Positions 1 to 9,440 of a stretch of 64,000 nucleotides of DNA are shown here, one piece after another. Position numbers and translations under genes: made by a program. Source of the stretch: Planctomycetales bacterium ZRK34 (lineage in GTDB: Bacteria; Planctomycetota; Phycisphaerae; Phycisphaerales; Zrk34). A model generated the notes under the pieces. The model saw only the letters and a program-made list of their open reading frames with translations, did not search any database and was not told where the DNA came from. Location of the stretch: positions 4,585,850-4,649,849 of the forward strand of contig CP050848.1 in NCBI GenBank assembly GCA_014873095.1. The letters are read 5' to 3'. The first letter of the stretch is position 1. Each line of letters opens with the position of its first letter.

Positions 1-920
1 TCCAGTCGCCCGTGCAGCAGATCGACGATGAGGTTGATCACGATAAACGCCGCCCCGATCAGCAGAATCACACCCTGCAACAGCGGATAATCACGCCGCT
101 CGATCGCGTGCAGCGCCATCCGCCCAAGCCCCGGCAGGCTGAATACCTGCTCGATCACCACCGACCCGCCCAGCAGATAGCCCGCCTGAATTCCCGCGAT
201 CGTGAGCACCGGCCCCAGGGCGTTGCGCAGTGCATGGTGAAACCACACGACGCGCGACTTCAGCCCCTTGGCCCGGGCGGTACGAATGTAGTCTTCCTGC
301 TTGACTGCAAGCATCGCGCCGCGCGTCATCTGCATGATGATCGCCGTGACCGTCGCCCCCAGCGCCGCCGCCGGCATCAACATGTGCGTGATGTTCCGCC
401 AGGGTGATACCGCCGCCGATACATATCCGCCTGGCGGCAGCCAGCCCAGCCCCAGAGAAAACAGCAGTATCAACATCGTGCCGAGCCAGAACCCCGGCAC
501 GGAAACACCCACCAGCCCGACGGCTGACACCCCTGCATCGGTGGCGCCCCCCGAACGCACCGCCGCGACCACGCCCAGCGGGATGCCGACGACCAACGCC
601 ATCGCTAGCGCCATCGCCGCCAGTTGTCCGGTCACCGGCAGGGCGCGCCCGATCATCGTCACCACCGGCTCCCCCGTGGTTGACTCACCGAAGTCGCCTT
701 GCGCCACGCGTCCGACCCACATGCCATACTGCACGATGACGGGTTTATCGAGGCCGTATTCATCCCGCAGGGCTGCAGCGTCGGCCTGGTTGTAGCGCGC
801 TCCGAGCATGGCGGTGACCGTATCGCCCGGCGCCAGTCGCACCAGAAAAAACGCCAGCAGCGACAGGCCGACCAGCACGATGGCCGAGGTGATCACGCGA
901 TGTAACAGATACTGCAGCAT
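1..920 (-). CDS. peptide/oligopeptide ABC transporter permease (DppB-like), 3' end outside window
   Basis: Inner-membrane permease of an importer for peptides or similar solutes. Translating the minus strand from the ATG at 918-920 gives an open frame to the window edge (306 codons, no stop). It begins MLQYLLHRVITSAIVLVGLS, the usual first membrane helix of DppB/OppB permeases, followed by the family's periplasmic segment (LVRLAPGD, then LRDEYGLDKPVIVQYG). Further in are more hydrophobic helices and the coupling-helix (EAA) region around DYIRTARAKGL. It starts 8 bp after the stop of the solute-binding protein gene, so the two form one operon. The second permease (DppC) and the ATPases would lie to the left. 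Family assignment is secure; the substrate is not known. Confidence 0.9.
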   Translation of the reverse strand, partial: MLQYLLHRVITSAIVLVGLSLLAFFLVRLAPGDTVTAMLGARYNQADAAALRDEYGLDKPVIVQYGMWVGRVAQGDFGESTTGEPVVTMIGRALPVTGQLAAMALAMALVVGIPLGVVAAVRSGGATDAGVSAVGLVGVSVPGFWLGTMLILLFSLGLGWLPPGGYVSAAVSPWRNITHMLMPAAALGATVTAIIMQMTRGAMLAVKQEDYIRTARAKGLKSRVVWFHHALRNALGPVLTIAGIQAGYLLGGSVVIEQVFSLPGLGRMALHAIERRDYPLLQGVILLIGAAFIVINLIVDLLHGRL

Positions 921-928
921 GTTCGAAG

Positions 929-2458
929 TCAGTCGGTCAGTCGGGTGTGTCGCAGGCTGCGCGTCGTGGCGGTCGGATGCACCTGGTAGCCGTGCACGTT
1001 GTCGCGCCATGCGGAGGTCTGCGGGCTGACGTATAGCGACACGACCGGCGCGTCGGCGGCGATAAGGCGTTGGGCCTGGCGATAGATGGTGATGCGCTGA
1101 TCGCGGTCGAGCGTCCGCCGTCCGCGACGAAGTAGCTCGTCGACCTGCGGGTTGGTGTACTGTTGCTGGTTGTATTTGCCCCCGGAGGTGAACAGGTTGT
1201 AAAGCCAGCCGTCGGGATCGACGAAGCCCACCCAGCCGGCCAGCGTCATGTCAAAGTCACCGGCCCCGAGATCACTGAAAAAGACGGTCGATTCCATCGC
1301 ATCGAGGCGAACGATGATGCCGACGGCTGCGAGTTGTTGCTTGACGACCTCGGCGGCGCGCACCTGGTAATCGAATGCAGAGCCGACCTTCAACGTCGTT
1401 TCAAAACCGTCCGGGTAACCCGCCTTGGCAAGCAGTGCCCGGGCCTTGTCGACATCCCACTGCGGGTACATCCGCAAATTGGCAAAGGCCCAGTGCGTCG
1501 GCGGGATCGACCCACCTTCGAGCACGGTGGCGTGGTCTAACTTCACGAGCCGATTGATCTGCTCGCGGTCGACGGCCCACGCAATTGCCTGCCGCACGCG
1601 CGCATCGTCAAACGGCTTGCGGGAGCAGTTGAGGCCGATGTATTCCCAGAACGTCCCCGGCGCGGATCCTGCGGTCACATGATCAGCCTGCCGCATCACC
1701 TCGATGTCTTTCTCCGGTACGTCGAGCACGAGTTGTATCTGCCCGGTGCGCAGCGCGATCGATCGCGCCATCGGGTCCGGGAGTGGGCGAAACACGACCC
1801 GCTCCAACTGCGGCACGCCCTGTACGTAATACTCCTCGAACCGTTTGAGGATGAGCCGATCCCCCTGACGCCACTCGACCAGCTCAAACGGCCCCGACCC
1901 CGCGTCGATATGACCCAGCGCCCCATCATGCGCCTCGACGACGGTGCGATCGACGATCACGTTCATCGGGTAGGCCAGGTGCGTCAGCAGGGCGGCATCG
2001 GGTCGACTCAGCCGCAACACGACCGTGTGATCGTTCGGCGTGTCGATCGACTCGACGGCCGCAAAGGGTTCAGCGCGAATCTGCTTGTCGATGATGCGCT
2101 TCAGGGAGTAGGCAACATCCGCCGCTGTCATCACCCGCCCGGAATGAAACCGCACACCGGTCGGCAGCGTGAACGTGATCGTTCGCCCGTCGGCCGACAC
2201 CGCATGCGAAGTCGCCAGGCTGTCGGTCACCTCCCCGTAGCGGTCGGTGTACCGCATCAGCGTGTCGTACATATTTTCGATCAGCCGCATCGAGGCGGCA
2301 TCGGTGACGGTGTGCGGGTCCAGCCCGCTGGCGGTCGAACTGATGGCGATGACCAGTTGATCGGCAGGGGCATCGGCGACCCGATCGCACCCGCCGCCGA
2401 GCATCAGCAACACCATAATGAGCCATCGCGCGGTCGCTGGGCGGGCATGAAGTCGCAT
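929..2458 (-). CDS. ABC transporter solute-binding lipoprotein, family 5 (DppA/OppA-like)
   Basis: Extracytoplasmic substrate-binding component of the importer whose permease follows directly. About 509 aa, normal for the family. The ORF is open further upstream, but the ATG at 2458 is preferred because it yields a signal peptide (arginine-containing start, LIMVLLMLGGGC) with a lipobox-like cysteine near residue 23; the upstream part reads like non-coding sequence. The body has the SBP_bac_5 pattern: SSTASGLDPHTVTDAAS near the N-terminus, then AADVAYSLKRIID, then the later VRQAIAWAVDREQI and KARALLAKAGYPDGFE motifs. Ligand may be di-/oligopeptide, nickel or an oligosaccharide; this cannot be settled from the family alone. 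Confidence 0.9.
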   Translation of the reverse strand: MRLHARPATARWLIMVLLMLGGGCDRVADAPADQLVIAISSTASGLDPHTVTDAASMRLIENMYDTLMRYTDRYGEVTDSLATSHAVSADGRTITFTLPTGVRFHSGRVMTAADVAYSLKRIIDKQIRAEPFAAVESIDTPNDHTVVLRLSRPDAALLTHLAYPMNVIVDRTVVEAHDGALGHIDAGSGPFELVEWRQGDRLILKRFEEYYVQGVPQLERVVFRPLPDPMARSIALRTGQIQLVLDVPEKDIEVMRQADHVTAGSAPGTFWEYIGLNCSRKPFDDARVRQAIAWAVDREQINRLVKLDHATVLEGGSIPPTHWAFANLRMYPQWDVDKARALLAKAGYPDGFETTLKVGSAFDYQVRAAEVVKQQLAAVGIIVRLDAMESTVFFSDLGAGDFDMTLAGWVGFVDPDGWLYNLFTSGGKYNQQQYTNPQVDELLRRGRRTLDRDQRITIYRQAQRLIAADAPVVSLYVSPQTSAWRDNVHGYQVHPTATTRSLRHTRLTD

Positions 2459-2682
2459 GTCGCTCCCGATCGGGGTGAAAAACCGGTCCTGGGGTCTGAT
2501 TTTACGTGTTTTGACGCCCGGCCGACACCCCGCAGACGGTGTTGCCCCGATGTGCAATGATGGCGGCGGTGGGGCGTTTGAGTCTTAAGTGGAGCACTGT
2601 GTATAAATAGATCGAAATATGTGAAAATGTCAGCGGTTACGAGGCTGGATGGAATCGGCCCTCGGCCCACAAGGAGCGTTGC

Positions 2683-4497
2683 ATGTTCAACCCCGACTCT
2701 CTGATCACGATCGCGGCGATGGCGTTGATGTTGATGCTCGGCGGTAACGCCCTTGCCGAGGCGCCGTATCGCAGCCCGCAGGCGACAGCCTATTCACCGG
2801 ACGGAGCGCGACTGGCGGTGACCGACTACACCGCCGCCAACGTGTCGCTGATCGACCCGGCCGCGGGCAAGGTCGTGGCGCAGGTCAAACTCAACGGCCG
2901 GCCGACGGATGTGATCTGGTCGCTGGATGGCAAGAAGCTATACGTCAGCGAACAGACCGCCGGCACCGTCGCAGAGATCGATGCGGCGGGCGCGAAGGTG
3001 GTTCGCCGATTGGAGGTCGGACCCTGGCCCATGGGATTGGCGATCGCAGCCAAGCCGAACCGTCTGCTGGTCTGCGAGGCGTCGATGAACCGGCTCGAGA
3101 TCGTCGACCTCGGCAGCGGCAAAGTCGTCAGCCGCGTGGATGTGTTGCGGCAGCCGTTCGCTGTGGCGGTGACGCCCGATCAGTCGACGGCGCTGGTGAG
3201 TAACCTCTTGCCGGAAGGTCCGTCGACCGACCCGGCCCAAGCCGCGGCCGTCAGCGTGATCGATCTGAACAACGCCAAGTGCATCAAAAACATTCGCCTG
3301 CCGGCCGGTTCATCCGCCGTGCGCGACGTCGTCTGTGCCGCCGATGGCGGATTCGGATATGTCGTGCATACGCTCGGCCGCACCAACCTGCCGACGACGC
3401 AACTGGAGCGCGGCTGGGTCAACACCAACGCCCTGAGCGTGATCAACCTCAAAGACAAATCGCTGCACGCCACCGTGCTGTTGGATCACCCGATGCAGGG
3501 CGCCGCCGACCCGTGGGGCATCTCGCTGTCGCCTGACGGCAATCGGCTCTGGGTCACGCTGTCGGGTGTGCACCGGTTGGCGTGGATCGACATGTCGCGC
3601 CTGCCGTCGCTGTTTGATGACAACCGGGCTGCCCTGGTCAACGACCTGGCGGCGCTCTACCGCAACGGGTTGATTCACCCGATCGATCTGCCCGGGCATG
3701 GGCCGCGCGGCCTCAGCGTGTCGCCCGACGGCAAGACCGTGGCGGTGGCGATGTACTTCGACGGCGCGGCCGTGCTCGTCGATGCTGAAGCCGGCAAGGT
3801 CAAGTCGAAGATTTCGCTCGGCGATCAACCCGCCGTATCGCAGGCGCGACTCGGCGAACGCATCTTCCATGATGCATCGTATTGCTTCCAGAGTTGGCTC
3901 AGTTGCGCGACCTGTCACCCCGACACGCGCGTCGACGGGCTGAACTGGGACCTGCTCAACGATGGGCTGGGCAATCCGAAAAACGCCAAGTCGATGGTGT
4001 GGTCCGACCGCACGCCGCCGGCGATGTCGCTAGGCGTGCGCGAGGGGATGGAAGCGGCCGCCGAAGCCGGCTTCGTGCACATCCAGTTTCGTGTTGTGGA
4101 TAAGCCCACGCTCGAAGCAACGCAGGCTTATCTGCGCACGTTGGAACCGGTCGCCAGTCCGTACCTGGTCAATGGCAAGCTCAGCGAAGCCGCCCAGCGC
4201 GGCAAGGCGATCTTCAACGACAAGGCCGTCGGCTGCGCCAATTGTCACCCCGCCCCGTTGTACACCGATCTGAAAAAGCACGGCGTCGAGACACGCAGCC
4301 GCCTGGATCGCCACGATGCTTTCGACACGCCGACCCTCGTCGAACTCTGGCGGACCGGCCCGTACCTGCACAGCGGCGCCGCGGCGACGCTCCGCGATGT
4401 GCTGACCACGCAGAACGAAAAAGACGTGCACGGTCACACCAAGCACCTGACGCCTCAGCAGATCGACGATCTGATCGCCTTCTTGAATTCTCTGTGA
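2683..4497 (+). CDS. YVTN beta-propeller fused to a di-haem MauG/cytochrome c peroxidase-like domain
   Basis: Predicted exported 604-aa protein. The start has a good Shine-Dalgarno (AAGGAG, 2670-2675) and a signal peptide ending near ALAEA. Residues about 27-380 are repeated propeller blades (YSPDGARLAVTD, SLDGKKLYVSEQTAGTV, LSPDGNRLWVTLSG, VSPDGKTVAVAM). The rest is a c-type cytochrome module with CATCH at residue 408 and CANCH at 518, plus the C-terminal DTPTLVELWRTGPYLHSG typical of MauG/CcpA-like enzymes. Hydrazine synthase has a seven-bladed propeller beta subunit and a MauG-like di-haem gamma subunit, which can be fused; this gene has that domain order and sits before four alpha-like genes. 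Similar YVTN-cytochrome fusions occur in other planctomycetes with unknown roles. The redox substrate is unknown. Confidence 0.8.
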   Translation: MFNPDSLITIAAMALMLMLGGNALAEAPYRSPQATAYSPDGARLAVTDYTAANVSLIDPAAGKVVAQVKLNGRPTDVIWSLDGKKLYVSEQTAGTVAEIDAAGAKVVRRLEVGPWPMGLAIAAKPNRLLVCEASMNRLEIVDLGSGKVVSRVDVLRQPFAVAVTPDQSTALVSNLLPEGPSTDPAQAAAVSVIDLNNAKCIKNIRLPAGSSAVRDVVCAADGGFGYVVHTLGRTNLPTTQLERGWVNTNALSVINLKDKSLHATVLLDHPMQGAADPWGISLSPDGNRLWVTLSGVHRLAWIDMSRLPSLFDDNRAALVNDLAALYRNGLIHPIDLPGHGPRGLSVSPDGKTVAVAMYFDGAAVLVDAEAGKVKSKISLGDQPAVSQARLGERIFHDASYCFQSWLSCATCHPDTRVDGLNWDLLNDGLGNPKNAKSMVWSDRTPPAMSLGVREGMEAAAEAGFVHIQFRVVDKPTLEATQAYLRTLEPVASPYLVNGKLSEAAQRGKAIFNDKAVGCANCHPAPLYTDLKKHGVETRSRLDRHDAFDTPTLVELWRTGPYLHSGAAATLRDVLTTQNEKDVHGHTKHLTPQQIDDLIAFLNSL

Positions 4498-4520
4498 TTT
4501 CGACAACAAGGATTACCCGC

Positions 4521-6941
4521 ATGAATGATGTGGCAATGCGGACAGCTTGCAGTCTGCTGATGGTGCTGATGATCGGCGTCGGTGTGACACGCTCCGAAAC
4601 AATGCCGGTCAATACGCAATCGATTTACAACGACTGGGCCGAGCAGGACGGGCTGTATGACGACGTGGGCGCGCTGCGCCCCGAAGCGGTGATCAAACCC
4701 ATCGAGGCGATCGGCGAGAGCGGTAAAGACCTGCGCACGCGTTACGACCAGTTGCTCGCATCGCAAACACCCGCTGACGACGCACGCTGGATCGAACTGT
4801 ATCGTGAGGCGGCGATGCGCCGGCGCGTGGCGCGGCTCGCCCCGTGGCGCGACGTGATGCGCCGGGTCGTCTTCACGAAGCATTACAACCTCGGCGGTTC
4901 GCACTACGCCTACACCGAGGGCCAGTCCGACGCGCAGAAGGAATCTAATTTTCACCCCGGCAGTGCGCTGTGCGTATTCGAGTTTGATGGTGAGTTCGGT
5001 CGGATCGACACGCTGCTTGCTGATTCCGCGGGTGTCATCCGCGATCCTGAAGTCTCCTACGACGGCCGGCGCATTCTTTTCGCATGGAAAAAGTCGAAGC
5101 AGGATGACGATTACCATCTCTATGAGATGACCGTCGCCGATCGTTCGATCCGCCAGCTCACGGATACGCCGAACGTCGCTGACTACGAGGCGTGTTACCT
5201 GCCCGACGGCCGCATCATGTTCAACTCGACGCGCTGCGTGCAGACCGTCGACTGCTGGTGGACTGAGGTCAGCAATCTGTACACGTGTGACGCCAACGGT
5301 CAGAACATCCGCCGCATCGCCTACGACCAGGTGCATACCAACTACCCGACCGTCACCCCCGACGGCCGCGTGATTTACACCCGCTGGGACTATTCCGATC
5401 GCGGCCAACTCTTTCCGCAGGGTCTGTTCCAGATGAACGCCGACGGCACGGCCCAGACCGCCTGCTACGGCAACAACTCGTGGTTTCCCACGACGATCCT
5501 CCACGCCCGCGCGATCCCCGGCACCTCGAAAATCGTCGCCATCTTCACCGGTCATCACACCCGCCAGCAGGGCCAACTCGGGTTGCTCGATCCCTCACAG
5601 GGGCGCGAGGAAAACAGCGGGGCTCAACTGATTGCGCCGGTGCGCGACACGCCCGCCGAGCGGATCGATCGTTACGGACAAAAGGGCCCGCAGTTTCAGT
5701 ATCCCTACCCACTGAGCGAGTCGGCATTCATCGTGGCGATGGACCCGCGCGGCGGTGATGATCATCGCAACAAACTCCGCTTCGGTATCTACTGGGTCGA
5801 TCGCGACGGGCGGCGGGAGTTGCTCGTCGATGATGAAACCATTTCGTGCAACCAGCCGATTCCACTGGCAGATCGTCAGACACCGCACCTGGCGCCGAGC
5901 CGGGTGGATCCATTCGCGGCCGACGGGGTCTACTACGTGCAGGATGTCTACACGGGCCCGGGCCTCGCCGGGGTCAAGCGCGGCACGATCAAAAAGCTTC
6001 GCGTGGTGGCGATTGACTACCGCGCTGCGGGCATTGGCAGCAACCACAACGGCGGCCCGGCCGGCGGGGCGCTGGTTTCGACGCCTGTTTCCGTTGGCAA
6101 CGGCTGTTGGGACCCGAAGACCATTCTCGGCGAGGCGACTGTGTACGAAGACGGCTCGGCGTGTTTTGCCGTTCCGGCCCACACACCTGTGTATTTTCAG
6201 GCCATCGATGAGAACGGCTTCGCCGCGCAGACCATGCGAAGCTGGTCGACGCTTCAGCCGGGTGAGACGTTTTCCTGCGTCGGTTGTCACGAATCAAAAA
6301 ATGACGCACCGCCGCAGCGTCGCATCACCACCGCCATGCAGCGCGGCCCGCAGGAACTCGACCCCTTTCACAAGGTCACCGGCGGGTTCAGCTACGCCAA
6401 ACACGTTCAGCCGATTCTCGATCGTCGCTGCGTGTCGTGCCATGACGATGTCGATCAGTCGATCGCGTGGGACCGCAAGGCGGACCAACCCGTCGGCGAT
6501 GTCGGGCGTGCTTTCGCCCTGACCGGCAAGCCCGTCGACGACCTCAAGGCCAAGCGACAGTGGTCGCAATCCTATCTGACGTTGACACGCGCCACGCGCC
6601 CCGACCCGCCGGCGGACCAGCCCAATCGCCGTGAATCTTTCACCGGCCGGTCAAATCGACTGGTCAACTGGATCAGCGTGCAGTCGGTTCCGACGATGCT
6701 CGAGCCGTATCACGCCGGGGCGGCGCGCAGTGGTTTGATCGAACTGTTGAAGCGCGGGCACGGCGGCGTCACGCTCGATCCTGCGGAGATCCAAACGCTT
6801 GCGGCGTGGATTGATCTGCTGGTTCCCTACTGCGGTGATTACATCGAGGCGAATCTGTGGGCGCCCGCCGAGCGCGAGAAATACGAGCATTTCCTGCGCA
6901 AGCGGCAACGCCTGGCCGCCAGCTATGGACAGGCGCGTTAG
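4521..6941 (+). CDS. HzsA-related PD40 beta-propeller c-type haem protein (paralogue 1)
   Basis: Predicted periplasmic protein of 806 aa related to the alpha subunit of hydrazine synthase. The ATG at 4521 is chosen for its AAGGA site and a signal peptide (MRTACSLLMVLMIGVGVT); upstream in-frame sequence overlaps the previous gene. Order: signal; helical segment; TolB/PD40-like blades (DPEVSYDGRRILFAW, LPDGRIMFNSTRC, VTPDGRVIYTRWD); a beta-rich middle domain (TIKKLRVVAIDY, EDGSACFAVPAHTPVYFQ); CVGCH at residue 586; CVSCH at 637; a helical C-terminal part. A Cys cluster (RCVQTVDCWW) sits in the propeller. Co-directional with its neighbours: 23 bp after the YVTN-cytochrome gene and 36 bp before the next paralogue. 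Two haems are expected. Enzymatic activity is unknown. Confidence 0.85.
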   Translation: MNDVAMRTACSLLMVLMIGVGVTRSETMPVNTQSIYNDWAEQDGLYDDVGALRPEAVIKPIEAIGESGKDLRTRYDQLLASQTPADDARWIELYREAAMRRRVARLAPWRDVMRRVVFTKHYNLGGSHYAYTEGQSDAQKESNFHPGSALCVFEFDGEFGRIDTLLADSAGVIRDPEVSYDGRRILFAWKKSKQDDDYHLYEMTVADRSIRQLTDTPNVADYEACYLPDGRIMFNSTRCVQTVDCWWTEVSNLYTCDANGQNIRRIAYDQVHTNYPTVTPDGRVIYTRWDYSDRGQLFPQGLFQMNADGTAQTACYGNNSWFPTTILHARAIPGTSKIVAIFTGHHTRQQGQLGLLDPSQGREENSGAQLIAPVRDTPAERIDRYGQKGPQFQYPYPLSESAFIVAMDPRGGDDHRNKLRFGIYWVDRDGRRELLVDDETISCNQPIPLADRQTPHLAPSRVDPFAADGVYYVQDVYTGPGLAGVKRGTIKKLRVVAIDYRAAGIGSNHNGGPAGGALVSTPVSVGNGCWDPKTILGEATVYEDGSACFAVPAHTPVYFQAIDENGFAAQTMRSWSTLQPGETFSCVGCHESKNDAPPQRRITTAMQRGPQELDPFHKVTGGFSYAKHVQPILDRRCVSCHDDVDQSIAWDRKADQPVGDVGRAFALTGKPVDDLKAKRQWSQSYLTLTRATRPDPPADQPNRRESFTGRSNRLVNWISVQSVPTMLEPYHAGAARSGLIELLKRGHGGVTLDPAEIQTLAAWIDLLVPYCGDYIEANLWAPAEREKYEHFLRKRQRLAASYGQAR

Positions 6942-6977
6942 CTGAGTTTGACATGCAACCCTCGACGGAGCTTTGCG

Positions 6978-9440
6978 ATGCGATACGTTTGGGCGGTGCT
7001 GATCGGTGTGACGGTGTGGGCGATCGGTTCGACGGCGCAGGCGGAGCCTTCGCTGCGTGAGGCGGCCTTCGCCGGGCCGATGAAACACGTCAGCGAGATC
7101 GTGTTCGCCGCGCGCCGCTTCGCCGGCGATGGCCACTGGTATGCCAACTTCGCCTACTACGCTTCGGAAGATCAGCCCAAGGCCTATGCCCAGGGCGGTC
7201 AGCTCTGCAAGCTTGATGTCGCCACCGGTCAGGTCAAAGTGTTGCTGGATGCTCCCGAAGGTTCGGTGCGCGACCCGGTTGTCCACTACGACGGCAAGAC
7301 CATCCTCTTTGCCTACCGCAAGCCCGGCACCGAGCATTTCCACCTTTACACGATTCAGTCCGACGGCTCCGGCCTCACACAACTGACCGATGGCGACTAT
7401 GACGACCTCGAACCCTGCTGGCTGCCCGATGGCGACATCGTCTTCGTGTCCAGCCGCTGCAAGCGATGGGTCAACTGCTGGCTGACGCAGGTTGCCGTGA
7501 TGTACCGCTGCAAGCCGGACGGCACAGGCATCCACCAGCTCTCAGCCAACATCGAACACGACAACACCCCATGGGTGCTGCCCGACGGCCGCATCATCTA
7601 TCAGCGATGGGAATACATCGACCGCTCGCAGGTCCATTACCACCACCTGTGGACCGTCAACCCCGACGGCACCGGACAGATGACCTACTTCGGCAATCTG
7701 CACGGCGGCACGCTGATGATCGACGCCAAGCCGATTCCGAATACCGAGCAGGTGGTCGCCATCTTCTCGCCCGGTCATGGTCGTCGCGAACACGCCGGCG
7801 CCGTCACGATCGTCAATCCTGCAGACGGCCCCGACGCCCGCAGCTTCGCCCGCGAGCTGAACCCCGACAAGGAATATCGCGATCCGTATGCGTTCAGCGC
7901 TGACTGCATCCTCGTCGCCCGTGGCCCCGAGATGCAGTTGATGAACGGCGCCGGGAAGACCGAAGTGCTCTACCGCCTGCCGGAAGAAATGGTCAAGGCG
8001 GGGTATCAGATGAACGAGCCCCGCCCGATCGTGTCGCGCCAGCGGGAGCGCATCATCGCGCCGCGCATCGATCCGAGCAAGCAGACCGGCAAGTTGATTC
8101 TCGCCAATGTGTACGAAGGCCGCGCCATGGCCGACGTCAAACCCGGCGAAATCAAAAAACTGCTCGTCGTCGAATCCCTGCCCAAGCCCATCAACTATAC
8201 AGGCGGCATGGACCCGCTCAGCTACGGAGGAACCTTCACCCTCGAGCGCATCATCGGCACCGTGCCCGTCGAACCCGACGGCTCGGCCTACATGCAGCTG
8301 CCCGCCATGCGGAGTCTGTTCTTCGTCGCGCTCGATGAGAACGACCTGTCGGTCAAACGCATGCACAGCTTCGTCTCGGTCATGCCCGGCGAGGTGACAT
8401 CATGCGTCGGCTGTCACGAGCAGCGCACGCAGACGACCCTGCCAACGCACAACCTGATGGCGATGGCGAAATCACCCGCCGTGCCCGAGCCGATCGCCGA
8501 TGTGCCGGATGTGTTCGACTACCCGCGCGACATTCAGCCGATTCTCGATGCCCTGTGCGTGAGCTGTCACGGGTATGACAAAACCGAAAAGGGCGGCCCC
8601 TTCGCCGGGCGACTGATCCTCACCGGCGACCACGGCCCGATGTTCAGCCACAGCTACTACATGATGACCATCGCGCAGCTTTTCTCCGACGGTCGCAACC
8701 GCGCCCAGAGCAACTACGCCCCGCGCGTGATCGGCTCATCGGCCAGCCAGATTCTGAAAATGCTCGACGGGTCGCACTACGGCGTCAAAGCCACGCCCCA
8801 TCAGTACAAGATGCTGCGTCTGTGGATCGAAACCGCCGCGGCCTACCCCGGAACCTACGCCGCACTCGGCACAGGGATGATCGGCGGCTATTACTCGAAC
8901 CACCCGACGAACGTCGACTGGGAATGGCCCACCACCAAGGCCGGTGCCGCCGTGATCGATCGCAAGTGTCAGGGGTGCCACAATGACAAGCCGAAGCTGC
9001 TGCCGCGGGCGCTGTCCGACGAACGTGGCGTGTCGTTCTGGCAACCGAATCTCAACGACGCCCGTCTGGCGATGAGCCGCCACATCGTGTTTAACCTCAC
9101 GCGCCCTGATAAGTCGCTGATGCTGCTGGCGCCGCTGGCCCAAAGCGTTGGCGGGTACGGCATCTGTAAAACCGCCGACGGCAAGCCGGCCGATGTGTTC
9201 ACATCCGTCGAAGACGCCGACTACCAGACGCTGTTGAAGATGATTGACGCCGGCCGCGCGAATCTTGCCGACATCAAACGTTTCGATATGCCCGGCTTCC
9301 GCCCGCGCGGAGCGTACATCCGTGAACTCAAACGCTATGGCGTGCTGCCGCCGACGTTCGGCGACAACGACCCGATCGACCCCTATGCGACAGATCGCGC
9401 TTATTGGGAATCGCTATGGTATCAACCCAGGGCCGACTGA
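6978..9440 (+). CDS. HzsA-related PD40 beta-propeller c-type haem protein (paralogue 2, three CXXCH)
   Basis: 820-aa paralogue of the preceding gene. The ATG at 6978 is preferred over an upstream in-frame start: it has a GGAG site 7 nt before it and gives a clean signal peptide (MRYVWAVLIGVTVWAIGSTA, cleavage after AQA). Propeller blades (DPVVHYDGKTILFAY, LPDGDIVFVSSRCKRWVNCW, VLPDGRIIYQRWE) precede the HzsA-type middle domain (GEIKKLLVVESLP, EPDGSAYMQLPAMRSLFFVALDE). Haem motifs are CVGCH at residue 476, CVSCH at 527 and an extra CQGCH at 664 that the other three paralogues lack. The last segment (after residue 664) has an arrangement also seen at the end of paralogue 4. Its 3' end overlaps the next gene by 25 nt, implying translational coupling. 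Confidence 0.85.
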   Translation: MRYVWAVLIGVTVWAIGSTAQAEPSLREAAFAGPMKHVSEIVFAARRFAGDGHWYANFAYYASEDQPKAYAQGGQLCKLDVATGQVKVLLDAPEGSVRDPVVHYDGKTILFAYRKPGTEHFHLYTIQSDGSGLTQLTDGDYDDLEPCWLPDGDIVFVSSRCKRWVNCWLTQVAVMYRCKPDGTGIHQLSANIEHDNTPWVLPDGRIIYQRWEYIDRSQVHYHHLWTVNPDGTGQMTYFGNLHGGTLMIDAKPIPNTEQVVAIFSPGHGRREHAGAVTIVNPADGPDARSFARELNPDKEYRDPYAFSADCILVARGPEMQLMNGAGKTEVLYRLPEEMVKAGYQMNEPRPIVSRQRERIIAPRIDPSKQTGKLILANVYEGRAMADVKPGEIKKLLVVESLPKPINYTGGMDPLSYGGTFTLERIIGTVPVEPDGSAYMQLPAMRSLFFVALDENDLSVKRMHSFVSVMPGEVTSCVGCHEQRTQTTLPTHNLMAMAKSPAVPEPIADVPDVFDYPRDIQPILDALCVSCHGYDKTEKGGPFAGRLILTGDHGPMFSHSYYMMTIAQLFSDGRNRAQSNYAPRVIGSSASQILKMLDGSHYGVKATPHQYKMLRLWIETAAAYPGTYAALGTGMIGGYYSNHPTNVDWEWPTTKAGAAVIDRKCQGCHNDKPKLLPRALSDERGVSFWQPNLNDARLAMSRHIVFNLTRPDKSLMLLAPLAQSVGGYGICKTADGKPADVFTSVEDADYQTLLKMIDAGRANLADIKRFDMPGFRPRGAYIRELKRYGVLPPTFGDNDPIDPYATDRAYWESLWYQPRAD

